Part shown: positions 1 through 7,570 of the stretch, in pieces | Position numbering within the stretch: the first letter of the stretch is position 1 | Layout: each line of letters opens with the position of its first letter | DNA from: Eubacteriales bacterium | GTDB taxonomy: Bacteria; Bacillota_A; Clostridia; Lachnospirales; Lachnospiraceae | Direction of reading: 5' to 3' | Assembly: GCA_030527765.1 (NCBI GenBank) | Contig: JAUNAE010000179.1 | Coordinates: forward strand, 1 to 7,600 | Length of the DNA: 7,600 nt | Notes under the pieces: model-generated | Databases searched by the model: none | What the model was told of the DNA's origin: nothing | What the model saw: the letters and a program-made list of their open reading frames with translations, nothing else | Program-made: the position numbers and the translations under genes

Positions 1-22
1 AAAATCAGAGGTTTAAAATGGT

Positions 23-49
23 TTCGGTATAATAGAGAATTCGGTATAA
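23..49. repeat. 10-bp direct repeat TTCGGTATAA, two copies 17 bp apart
   Basis: TTCGGTATAA occurs at 23-32 and again at 40-49, so the copies start 17 bp apart. The second copy runs on into CGAA, making a near-palindrome TTCGGTATAACGAA (40-53) with one mismatched pair. The first copy contains a consensus-like TATAAT (28-33), but no good -35 box lies 17 bp upstream of it. The repeat could be a binding site for a regulator, a duplicated -10 region, or chance in AT-rich DNA. The identity of the copies is seen directly; any role is inference. Confidence 0.4.
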
Positions 50-120
50 CGAAAGAGAAAAAATCAGTAAAAGTGCCGCTCAAATGATAAATACAAAATA
101 TTGATGTATTCAACTGAATA

Positions 121-149
121 TTGAAAAATATCGTAAGGTGTGGTAGACT
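121..149 (+). promoter_or_regulatory. Candidate sigma-A promoter with extended -10 for the BREX operon
   Basis: TTGAAA at 121-126 matches the -35 consensus at five of six positions. After a 17-base spacer comes TAGACT (144-149), a four-of-six -10 match, preceded by TG at 141-142 in the extended -10 position. Transcription would start near 155-157, about 75 bases before the regulator's start codon and just before the perfect dyad at 160-174. It is the best-placed promoter-like pair in the leader, but such pairs are common in AT-rich DNA and no start-site data are available. Confidence 0.45.
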
Positions 150-159
150 GATTCAAGAT

Positions 160-174
160 GGGCATACTATGCCC
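160..174. promoter_or_regulatory. Perfect 15-bp dyad, candidate operator
   Basis: GGGCATA (160-166), a central C (167) and TATGCCC (168-174) form a perfect inverted repeat with 7-bp arms. It is more GC-rich at its ends than the surrounding leader. It lies just downstream of the predicted transcription start and 55 bases before the regulator's ATG, where a bound dimer would block initiation or early elongation. Small XRE-family proteins commonly bind short dyads of this size, so autoregulation by the gene at 230-496 is the natural inference. An RNA hairpin is less likely because the loop would be a single base, or three bases with 6-bp arms. Confidence 0.5.
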
Positions 175-229
175 AGGAACTATTATCAAGCATAATTTTG
201 CGTATAGGTAATATGGTGAGGTAGACATC

Positions 230-496
230 ATGGCAATCAGTTATCGGAAGCTTTGGATACAATTAATTGATAGAAATATGAACAAAACAGAACTTCGAGA
301 AGTATCAGGAATTACCACGAATGCATTGGCTGCACTCGGAAAAGATGAACGGGTTACCACGGATGTTCTGAATAAGATTTGTCTGGCGCTCAAGTGTGAT
401 ATCGGCGATATCATGGAGATCATACCAGATGAAGAATATAGAAAAAGGCAGGAGCGAGCAAAGGAATTGAATCCTGTTCGTAAAGAGGAGGAATAA
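230..496 (+). CDS. Small XRE/Cro-family HTH transcriptional regulator
   Basis: This 88-residue protein is almost entirely one helix-turn-helix domain of the small XRE type (Cro/C1-like, resembling the HTH_26/YozG group). Predicted helices are near residues 5-14, 18-25, 29-38 (recognition helix, around TTNALAALG) and 43-55. The sequence LNKICLALKCDIGDIMEI at 48-64 is the typical closing signature of the fold. A charged tail (68-88, rich in Glu, Lys and Arg) follows, and there is no ligand or dimerisation domain. The ATG at 230 has GGTGAGG (215-221) eight bases upstream. It is the first gene of the operon and lies 5 bases before brxA, whose ribosome site is inside its 3' end, so it is probably co-transcribed and likely controls BREX expression through the dyad at 160-174. 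It is not the larger WYL-domain BrxR known from some BREX loci. DNA binding is confident; the target is inferred. Confidence 0.85.
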   Translation: MAISYRKLWIQLIDRNMNKTELREVSGITTNALAALGKDERVTTDVLNKICLALKCDIGDIMEIIPDEEYRKRQERAKELNPVRKEEE

Positions 497-501
497 AGTA
501 G

Positions 502-1119
502 ATGATCGAAATGAAAGTGTTATCTATGCCTTTTGCTTGTCGAACAAAAGACCTTCTATGGTATCGAGAAACAAAGCAGTGCATAGAACTATTAAGAGAA
601 GGGAAATCTCTGGATGACATAAAAGAATTAAGTCAGAACGAGAATATTTTTAATGCTGCTTCTTCCAGCCGCGCAGATAACATTCGTGTTGTTACTGCAA
701 GAAGAGTGAAGGCGGTAAATGAAGAATTTCTTGAATTCTTTCATGCTGGGGATGCCATGACACAGAAGCAGCTATGTGTTGTGCTTGTCATGCTGACGGA
801 CCGAACCTTTTACGAATTTATGAATCATGTATTCAGAGAGAAGATGATTCTTGGAATCTCAGAGCTTCACGACAGTGATCTGATTGGTTTTCTTCATGAG
901 TTACAGGAATCTGATGAAAGAATTGCAAAGTGGTCGGATGCTGCGCTGATAAAAGTTCGAGATAACTACAAGCATATTTTAAAGGAAGCTGAGTTTATTT
1001 CAGAAACTGGCACCACACGCGAAATCGTTCGTCCAATCATAAGTGATGCGATGAGTACGTTCTTACAGGATGAGGGATTAACACCAATTTACAAAATCTT
1101 AGCAGGTGAAAACGCATGA
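502..1119 (+). CDS. brxA: BREX protein BrxA (DUF1819 family)
   Basis: The 205-residue product has the size and order of BrxA, the DUF1819 protein that opens the conserved core of type 1 BREX operons. Family-like stretches are the N-terminal part from about residue 8 (RTKDLLWYRETKQCIELL) and the block ENIFNAASSSRADNIRVV (about 48-65), which matches the usual Asn-rich segment followed by a basic helix. BrxA homologues are small, mostly helical DNA-binding proteins of the NusB-like fold; a precise role in defence is not settled. It is cytoplasmic, with no signal peptide or membrane segment seen. The ATG at 502 is chosen because GGAGG (487-491) lies 10 bases upstream; a second ATG at 511 is too far from this site. 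Its last bases overlap brxB by ATGA, which implies translational coupling. The family call rests mainly on size, motif resemblance and the certain identity of the neighbours. Confidence 0.88.
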   Translation: MIEMKVLSMPFACRTKDLLWYRETKQCIELLREGKSLDDIKELSQNENIFNAASSSRADNIRVVTARRVKAVNEEFLEFFHAGDAMTQKQLCVVLVMLTDRTFYEFMNHVFREKMILGISELHDSDLIGFLHELQESDERIAKWSDAALIKVRDNYKHILKEAEFISETGTTREIVRPIISDAMSTFLQDEGLTPIYKILAGENA

Positions 1120-1706
1120 AAACAATAGAGGAAAGACTGGATATCCTGGAAGAGAAAATGCGTCAGGAATCCTTTCGAACAAATACAGGATTAGGCGGAG
1201 AAGTTGGATACTACGTGTTCGATTATGATCCGAATCAGGAGTTGATTGTTCGGGAAAGAATCAATAGCTTAGGCCGTTCCAACACGATTTTAAAGTTTGG
1301 ATACCAATTAAAAATATTTGATCTCTATGAACTGGTTCTTCAGCTTCTCGAAGAAGAAGGAGTGCTGGAGGACTTGAAGGATTTGGAAGAAGAAGAAGGA
1401 ACAGATTATGTGTTTCAGAGCATTTCCGATGTGCTTCGTTTCGATGATCAGGATAGTTTGATCATTCATCACATTATGGAAAATACTCCGGAAGATTCTG
1501 TGGTTTTTTTGACTGGTGTGGGAAAAAGTTATCCGATTTTGAGATCACATAAGATACTCAATAACCTGCATCAGGTCATGGATCATTGTCCGGTGATTTT
1601 ATTCTTCCCGGGCAAATACAATGGCAACTCTCTCAATATTTTTGGAGAGGCGGCAAATGATCAGAACGAAAATTACTACAGAGCATTTCCAATAGTTGAG
1701 AGATAA
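1116..1706 (+). CDS. brxB: BREX protein BrxB (DUF1788 family)
   Basis: This 196-residue protein carries the clear DUF1788 signature. A C-terminal core starts at GVGKSYPILRSH (134-145) and continues through a helix to PVILFFPGKYNG (159-170), a Leu-Phe-Gly segment and a closing NYYRAFPI near 187-194. The GVGKS stretch resembles a P-loop, but it is the family's conserved GVG...P..R.H motif and not a Walker A site. BrxB is required for BREX defence and for host methylation in studied systems and is thought to bridge components of the complex. The N-terminal half has a charged helix (about 4-18) and acidic Glu/Asp-rich stretches at about 78-95. The start is the ATG of the ATGA overlap with brxA, with AGGTGA (1104-1109) six bases upstream. 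Length is normal for the family and no defects are seen. Confidence 0.92.
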   Translation: MKTIEERLDILEEKMRQESFRTNTGLGGEVGYYVFDYDPNQELIVRERINSLGRSNTILKFGYQLKIFDLYELVLQLLEEEGVLEDLKDLEEEEGTDYVFQSISDVLRFDDQDSLIIHHIMENTPEDSVVFLTGVGKSYPILRSHKILNNLHQVMDHCPVILFFPGKYNGNSLNIFGEAANDQNENYYRAFPIVER

Positions 1707-1721
1707 GAGAGGGCACGTAAC

Positions 1722-4700
1722 ATGAAGATGAAAGACATGTTTTTGAAGGACATTGACCGTCCGATATCCGGCGTAATCAAGGTTGGACAAATTGAAGATG
1801 AGGATAAAAAACAGGAGCTGGATGAGTACGTTGTTACCAGAGAATTGACGAAGCACTTCCGTGAATTCTTCGATAACTATACTGCCAGCATGGACAGACC
1901 GACAGATAATATCGGCGTTTGGATTTCTGGTTTCTTTGGAAGTGGTAAATCTCACTTCTTGAAGATCTTATCTTACGTGCTCGACGATACGCTTGTAGAT
2001 GGAAAACATGCGAATGAGTACTTCAAGAATAAAGAGAACATTCAGGTGGATCCGACCATCTACGCTAATATGGAGCGTGCGTCTCATACACCGACACAGG
2101 CAATCTTATTCAACGTAGATTCCAAAAGTACATCAACAGCTAAGTCTGACAGTAATGCAATTGTTACGGTATTCAACCGCGTCTTTAATGAAAAGCTTGG
2201 CTACGATGGAGCCAACCCTGCCCTTGCAGATCTGGAAAGACAGTTGGATGAGGAAGGACAGTATGAACTGTTCCAGGATACCTTCCACCGTTTGCATGGA
2301 CAGGAATGGAAGGAAGTAAGAAATAAATTCCGTGTTATCCGCGGACGTGTGAAAAAAACACTCGTTGAGATGGGATACATGGATGAAGAAAATGCAAAGC
2401 TTTGGGTGAAAGAATCTACGACACAGAATTACCAGATTGCAATCGAAGATTTTGCTGAGCGTGTTCATCAATACATTGAAAGATCCGGAAAGAGGGTTGT
2501 TTTCCTGGTGGATGAAATCGGTCAGTTCATCAGTACCGATTCAAAGCTGATGCTGAATCTGCAGACTATGACAGAAGAACTTGGTGTTCGTTGCCATGGT
2601 AAAGCTTGGATCATTGTCACTGCACAGGAAGATATTGATTCCATGACAGCAAACATGGATGTCACAGCAGAAAGCAAGAATGACTTCTCTAAGATTCAGG
2701 GACGATTCAAGACAAGATTGTCTCTGACTTCTGTCAATGCAGATGAAGTTATTCGTGAAAGAATTTTGAAGAAAAATGAAGCCGGAACCATGACATTGAA
2801 GGCACTGTATGATTCGGAAGAGACCGTTATCCTAAATGCAGTGGACTTCAAGGATAATGGCCGTGAAATGAAGAAATATAAAAACGCTGATGAGTTTGCG
2901 GAAGTTTATCCGTTCTTACCTTATCAGTTCCATTTGCTTGCGGATATTTTAAACGCAATTCGCTTGAACAGCTCTTCGGGACGCCATCAGTCCGAAGGTG
3001 AACGTTCTATGCTTGGCGCATTCCAGCAGGCTGCAAAGGCTGTGATGTACCAACAGGAAGGTACAATCGTTCCGCTGTATCGTTTCTTTGACGACCTTGT
3101 GGAGTTTATTGATCATACCCATGCGATTGTCATCCTTCGTGCGCAGGAAAACGAAAGAATCAATCCGAATAAGGAAGAGGACTGCTTCCCAGTGAATGTT
3201 CTGAAAGTATTATTCCTTCTGAAGTATGTGCAGGGGATTCCGCTTACAGAAAATAATATCGTGAACTTCATGATGACAAACATTCATGAGGATAAAGCAG
3301 ACCTTAGAAAGAAAGTATCTGAGGCACTGCAGCTTTTGGTAAATAACCTGCTTGTTTCACAGATTCAGGATACCTATGAGTTCTTGACGGACGAAGAGCA
3401 GGATATTAACCGCCAGATTCGTGACCGCAATATCTCGGAACGTGATACGATGGCTGCCATTACAAAAATCGTATTCGACAGTATCTATAACAATGCACGT
3501 TACCGTGTACCGAAGTTTAACGGTAGATATACATTTGCCTTCAACCAGTTTGTGGACAATATTCCGAACAAGGGAAACCAGAACAATCAGATTGGACTCC
3601 GTATTATTACACCTCGTTACACTGGAACAACAGGTGATGGAAATGTGGACGATACGACCCTTTCTATGATTTCTGCAAGAAATCAGGAAGCTATTTTGAA
3701 ACTGCCGGTAGACAGTAATCCTTATTATAAAGAGATGCAAAATGCACTCAAAATTGAAGATTATATTCGTTCTGTGGCAGACCCTCAGAAGGGTAAGTCA
3801 ACGATTATTCGTAATACCAAGATGCAGGAAGCCGGCAAGAGCAGATCTGCTGCATTAGATGCCTTAAAGGAAGCAATCGGCAATGCGGATATCTTTGTGA
3901 ACGGACAGCATATTACAGATATCAAGTCTCATGATTCAGTGGTAAGAATCAATGAGGCGTTAGGAAGATTGGTAGATACCATTTACTATAAGCTTTCCTA
4001 TATCGACTCTCCGAAGGATGATATTGCAATCAAGAATCTGTTTAAGACAGACAACCAGACAAAGTTGGAACTGGGAGATGCAGGAGAACCGAACGCTTTA
4101 GCAAGCAGAGAAGCCTTTGAATACATCAGCAGAACCACTTCTGCCCATTCCATGATTTCCATGAAATCACTTTTGGATCATTTCGCATTAGATCCATACG
4201 GTTACACAGAAATGGATACGAAGTGGATCATTGCAAAACTGTTCAAGGATGGAAGGATCAGTGCAACTGCAGAAAAAGAGCCGATTACGATCTTCAATCG
4301 TGATGCCAATGACTTGGGTACCTATTTTACCAATCGCAGATATGAAGATAAGCTACTCTTCAAAGCGAAAGAGATTATTGATCCTGCACAGGTTAATGAC
4401 TGCCGTAAGGTGATTAAGGAACTCTTTAACCGCACCGAAACATCGGATGATGCAGACCGTGTTATGTCTACATTCAAGGAAGCAACGATTTCTCTGAAGA
4501 GAGAATTGGAGTGGATGCTTCGTGAGCAGCATAACCAATCAAAATATCCGGGCAAAGCTATTATGGAAGAGGTTAAGAGCACTCTTAACCAGTTTGAGTC
4601 TATTACAGACGAAACAAGCTTCTTCCGTACAATAGCAAGACAAAAAGAAGATTTGATGGAACTTGCCGAAGATCTGGCACCGGTTCGCACCTTCTACAAC

Positions 4701-5369
4701 AGCGATACCCAGAAGAAAATCTTTGATGATTATGGTCTCCGTGCGCTTAAATTCTATGACTCCAGTAAGGAGCATATAACAGATGTTACTTTGACAAGAA
4801 TCATTGATCAGATTCGTTCAATTATCTCGAATCGTTCTCCGTATGAGAAGATCAAGGATCTTCCGAGTCTCTATGAGAAGTTCATCGAGAGTTATAACCG
4901 GGTCCTGGATGCAAAGCTAGAGCCAGTAAAGCAGGTGATCGAACAGGATCAGAAGATTGTTCTGGACGCATTGGAAGGCAAAGAATATCAGAGCAGATAT
5001 GAAGCACGTGTGAAACGCGAGTTCCATGAACTCTTAGAGCGTGCAACCAATGAGCCAAACATCTCGGATATGCTTGGCTTTAAGGATAAAGCAGACAGCC
5101 TGTGCAAGAAATACTTGGACGAGTTTGCAAGCATTCCGGAACCACAGTCGACACCGGAACCTCAGGATGATTCAAACGGCGGTGGAACAGTAACACCTGT
5201 TGCTCCGACGCCGAAGAAACCGAAGGTAAAGAATGTGATGGCACGTAATATTGTGGCAGATACTTGGTATATCAAGAATGAAGCAGATCTTGATAAATAC
5301 CTAAATAATTTGAGAAAGCAGATTGAAGCAGAACTTGCTGACGGTGACGAAGTAAGACTGCATCTGTAA
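1722..5369 (+). CDS. brxC: BREX system P-loop ATPase BrxC
   Basis: At 1,215 residues this is full length for BrxC/PglY-type BREX ATPases. The N-terminus has the family start MFLKDIDRPISGVIK followed by an AAA-like ATPase domain. Walker A is GFFGSGKS (70-77, with K76), and a Walker B strand ends in VFLVDEIGQF with D264 and E265 as the metal and catalytic acids. Long helical regions fill the centre and C-terminal half, many with coiled-coil-like Glu/Lys spacing (about 880-1130). A Pro/Gly/Thr-rich linker (about 1139-1169) separates a last small domain of some 45 residues ending in RLHL. BrxC is a DUF6079-type ATPase essential for BREX; it probably couples ATP use to assembly or movement of the PglX/BrxB/PglZ complex on DNA. 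ATG 1722 is chosen over the in-frame ATG 1728 because GAGAGGG (1707-1713) lies eight bases before it. The reading frame is intact throughout. Confidence 0.96.
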   Translation: MKMKDMFLKDIDRPISGVIKVGQIEDEDKKQELDEYVVTRELTKHFREFFDNYTASMDRPTDNIGVWISGFFGSGKSHFLKILSYVLDDTLVDGKHANEYFKNKENIQVDPTIYANMERASHTPTQAILFNVDSKSTSTAKSDSNAIVTVFNRVFNEKLGYDGANPALADLERQLDEEGQYELFQDTFHRLHGQEWKEVRNKFRVIRGRVKKTLVEMGYMDEENAKLWVKESTTQNYQIAIEDFAERVHQYIERSGKRVVFLVDEIGQFISTDSKLMLNLQTMTEELGVRCHGKAWIIVTAQEDIDSMTANMDVTAESKNDFSKIQGRFKTRLSLTSVNADEVIRERILKKNEAGTMTLKALYDSEETVILNAVDFKDNGREMKKYKNADEFAEVYPFLPYQFHLLADILNAIRLNSSSGRHQSEGERSMLGAFQQAAKAVMYQQEGTIVPLYRFFDDLVEFIDHTHAIVILRAQENERINPNKEEDCFPVNVLKVLFLLKYVQGIPLTENNIVNFMMTNIHEDKADLRKKVSEALQLLVNNLLVSQIQDTYEFLTDEEQDINRQIRDRNISERDTMAAITKIVFDSIYNNARYRVPKFNGRYTFAFNQFVDNIPNKGNQNNQIGLRIITPRYTGTTGDGNVDDTTLSMISARNQEAILKLPVDSNPYYKEMQNALKIEDYIRSVADPQKGKSTIIRNTKMQEAGKSRSAALDALKEAIGNADIFVNGQHITDIKSHDSVVRINEALGRLVDTIYYKLSYIDSPKDDIAIKNLFKTDNQTKLELGDAGEPNALASREAFEYISRTTSAHSMISMKSLLDHFALDPYGYTEMDTKWIIAKLFKDGRISATAEKEPITIFNRDANDLGTYFTNRRYEDKLLFKAKEIIDPAQVNDCRKVIKELFNRTETSDDADRVMSTFKEATISLKRELEWMLREQHNQSKYPGKAIMEEVKSTLNQFESITDETSFFRTIARQKEDLMELAEDLAPVRTFYNSDTQKKIFDDYGLRALKFYDSSKEHITDVTLTRIIDQIRSIISNRSPYEKIKDLPSLYEKFIESYNRVLDAKLEPVKQVIEQDQKIVLDALEGKEYQSRYEARVKREFHELLERATNEPNISDMLGFKDKADSLCKKYLDEFASIPEPQSTPEPQDDSNGGGTVTPVAPTPKKPKVKNVMARNIVADTWYIKNEADLDKYLNNLRKQIEAELADGDEVRLHL

Positions 5370-5376
5370 GAGAAAG

Positions 5377-5389
5377 AAAGGTGCTGGGA
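5377..5389 (+). promoter_or_regulatory. Ribosome binding site deciding the pglX start
   Basis: AAAGGTG (5377-5383) sits six bases before ATG 5390 and is a good Shine-Dalgarno match. The in-frame GTG at 5381 lies inside this site, so using it as the start would consume the ribosome binding site and add only Met-Leu-Gly. Known PglX proteins also commonly begin with a Met-Asp/Asn-Lys-Thr-Ala-Ile-like sequence, as seen from 5390. Confidence 0.7.
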
Positions 5390-7570
5390 ATGGATAAGAC
5401 AGCGATTAAAAACTTCGCCATATGGGCAAGAAATAAATTAAAAAGTGACATTAAGGTAAGAGCTGGTTTTATGGGCATTACGGAAAGTGGTATTGCCTCT
5501 CCGCTTCCGGCATCTACAAGTGATATCCAGTATTTTGATGTGGCTTCCAGTGAGCCTGTAAAACTGCAAGGCAGAGAAATTGAGATGCGTAAGCGCATTG
5601 TATCCAGACTGGAACAGCATGCAAAAGAATCCGGATATCAGACTGCCTATGATAGCCTGATTGAGAATATGGCATCCGAATGGTTCAATCGTCTGATTGC
5701 CATTCGTTACATGGAAGTGAATGACTACTTTTCTGACGGTCTCAGAATGCTTTCCTCTGTACAGGAAGGGAAACAGGATCCGGATATTGTAAGCAGACCC
5801 TTTGACTCTGACTTAGAATTTACAGATAAGGAAAGAGCACAGATCAACGATTGGATGGATCATAACAAGGCAGATAATCTGTTTCGATTCCTGTTGTTAA
5901 AGCGTTGCAATCAGTTGGCAAAGCCTCTTCCTGGACTCTTTGAAGAAGCTGGGGATGCATCTGAATTCTTCCTTCGCTTGGGATTCGTGGAGAAGGATGG
6001 CTTTGTATATAAGCTGGTTCATGACATTGCAGAAGAGGACTGGAAAGATCAGGTTCAGATTATCGGATGGATGTATCAGTACTACAATTCTGAATTCAAA
6101 GATCAGACTTTTGCAGAGTTAAAAAAGACCAAGTCAAAGGTTCAGAAGGAACAAATTGCACCTGTAACCCAATTGTTCACTCCTGACTGGATTGTTCGTT
6201 ATATGGTAGAAAACTCCTTGGGCAGAATTTGGCTGGAGGGACATCGGGACGAAACGCTTAAGGGAAATTGGAAATATTACCTTGATGAAGCAGAGCAGGA
6301 GCCTGATGTACAGGTGAAACTGGATGAGATAAAAGAAGAGTATAAGTTGCTCAATCCGGAAGATTTGACGTTCATCGATCCCTGCTCAGGCAGTGGCCAT
6401 ATTTTGGTTTATGCCTTTGATGTTCTGATGCAGATTTACGAAACACAGGGCTACACAAAACGAGAAGCAGTGCGGGCGATACTGGAGAATAATATCTATG
6501 GTATCGATATTGACGAACGCGCATATCAGCTGTCCTATTTTTCTCTTATGATGAAAGCCTGTGAATATGATAAGAGAATCCTCAAACGTGAGATTTATCC
6601 ACATATTTACTGCATTGAAGAGAGCAATCCGATTGCAAGAAAGCAGTTGGAGTATTTTGGCGTCTCAATGGATCCCTCTGAGCGGAAACAGGCAATTCAG
6701 CAAATGAATGAATTGCTGGATGTGTTCAAGGATGCGAAAGAGTATGGTTCTATCTTGATCATGCCGGAACTTGATTATGACTTGTTGAGAAGATTCATAG
6801 AAAACTCTGAGCAAGGACAGTTAAGCTTCGATGCTTACGCAGATAATAATTTTAGTCTGGATGATGCAAAGAAATTGATGCAGACATTAATTGAGCAGTT
6901 GGAAATTCTTTCAAAGCGATATTGGATAACTTGTACTAATCCTCCGTATATGCCAGTTTCAAGTGGATCAATAAAATTACAAGGATATGTTAAGAATAAT
7001 TATATTGACAGTAAATTGGATTTATACTCAGTTTTCATAGAAAAATGCAAATTGTTGACCAGGAATTATGGGTATCAATCAATGATAACGCAGCATTCAT
7101 GGATGTTTTTGTCTAGCTTTGAAAATTTGAGAAAAAAGATATTGAACGGCAATTTGATCAATATGGCCCATTTAGGTCCAAGAGCATTTGATGAAATAGG
7201 GGGAGAAGTTGTTCAAACTACTAGTTTCGTGATTCGAAATTGCAATTTGCAACAATATAGTGCTAAATATGCAAGGTTGACTTCTGGAAACTCTGAAAAT
7301 GAGAAACGACAGTTATTTTTATCTACGAAGAAGGAATTCTTATGTAAGCAAGATGTTTTTGATGAGATACCTAGGGAAAGGTTTGGATATTGGGCAACAT
7401 CGACTCTTCGACAGCAATTTTCAAGACCTCCATTATCAGCGTTTGCTGATACACGTCGTGGCCTTCAAACGGGAAGTTCAGAGACTTTTATTAGAAAATG
7501 GTTTGAGGTATCAAAAGAAAATGCTGATCTAACGCCAGATAGTACTAGTGTTGCCACTATCCCAGCATGA
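5390..7570 (+). CDS. pglX: BREX-1 adenine-specific DNA methyltransferase PglX, C-terminally truncated
   Basis: The product is a PglX/BrxX-type N6-adenine methyltransferase, using S-adenosylmethionine to mark host DNA. From ATG 5390 it is 726 residues. A helical N-terminal domain (about 1-250) opens with MDKTAIKNFAIWARNKL. The methyltransferase part follows: motif X-like TQLFTPDWIVRYMV (260-273), AdoMet-binding motif I FIDPCSGSGH (328-337), acidic motif GIDIDE (371-376) and catalytic motif NPPY (517-520). The target-recognition region begins later, with the family block GLQTG at 691-695, and is cut off by TGA at 7568-7570. Full PglX proteins are usually about 1,150-1,250 residues, so the rest of the recognition domain and the C-terminal part are missing. 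GC content falls from about 40% to 35% and ATA becomes the main Ile codon after about 6,910. The catalytic motifs are intact, but sequence-specific methylation by this short form is doubtful. Sequencing error or a switched-off form are alternatives to decay. Confidence 0.9.
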   Translation: MDKTAIKNFAIWARNKLKSDIKVRAGFMGITESGIASPLPASTSDIQYFDVASSEPVKLQGREIEMRKRIVSRLEQHAKESGYQTAYDSLIENMASEWFNRLIAIRYMEVNDYFSDGLRMLSSVQEGKQDPDIVSRPFDSDLEFTDKERAQINDWMDHNKADNLFRFLLLKRCNQLAKPLPGLFEEAGDASEFFLRLGFVEKDGFVYKLVHDIAEEDWKDQVQIIGWMYQYYNSEFKDQTFAELKKTKSKVQKEQIAPVTQLFTPDWIVRYMVENSLGRIWLEGHRDETLKGNWKYYLDEAEQEPDVQVKLDEIKEEYKLLNPEDLTFIDPCSGSGHILVYAFDVLMQIYETQGYTKREAVRAILENNIYGIDIDERAYQLSYFSLMMKACEYDKRILKREIYPHIYCIEESNPIARKQLEYFGVSMDPSERKQAIQQMNELLDVFKDAKEYGSILIMPELDYDLLRRFIENSEQGQLSFDAYADNNFSLDDAKKLMQTLIEQLEILSKRYWITCTNPPYMPVSSGSIKLQGYVKNNYIDSKLDLYSVFIEKCKLLTRNYGYQSMITQHSWMFLSSFENLRKKILNGNLINMAHLGPRAFDEIGGEVVQTTSFVIRNCNLQQYSAKYARLTSGNSENEKRQLFLSTKKEFLCKQDVFDEIPRERFGYWATSTLRQQFSRPPLSAFADTRRGLQTGSSETFIRKWFEVSKENADLTPDSTSVATIPA
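7538..7561. repeat. Short inverted repeat just before the premature pglX stop
   Basis: GATAGT (7538-7543) and ACTATC (7556-7561) are exact inverted 6-mers separated by 12 bases. Nested within is an alternative hairpin, TAGTG (7546-7550) and CACTA (7555-7559) around a 4-base loop. The repeat ends 6 bases before the TGA. Its arms are short enough to arise by chance. It is not a terminator, as no T-run follows. A recombination site for pglX phase variation would be an interesting reading but is unproven. Confidence 0.3.

Noticed and set aside
28..33. TATAAT at 28-33 as the operon promoter.
   Set aside because: No acceptable -35 hexamer lies 16-18 bases upstream, and it would give a leader of nearly 200 bases. 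The pair at 121-149 is better.
97..124. AATATTGA at 97-104 and 117-124 as paired operator sites.
   Set aside because: They are eight-base AT-rich direct repeats in an AT-rich leader and expected by chance; nothing else supports a role.
1515..1532. GVGKS in BrxB looks like a Walker A P-loop.
   Set aside because: It lacks the full GxxxxGK[ST] spacing and no Walker B follows. The context GVGKSYPILRSH matches the conserved DUF1788 motif instead.
1599..1955. A 118-codon reverse frame across the brxB/brxC junction.
   Set aside because: It overlaps two confident genes and the brxC ribosome site, with no recognisable domain.
3357..3740. Antisense open frames inside brxC (for example 3357-3740 and 2133-2471) and inside pglX.
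   Set aside because: They lie opposite strongly supported coding sequence, show Cys/Ile/Ser-rich compositions typical of reverse-strand translation, and match no recognisable family.
5381..5389. GTG at 5381 as the pglX start.
   Set aside because: The codon is part of the AAAGGTG ribosome site for ATG 5390, and the family-like N-terminus begins at 5390.
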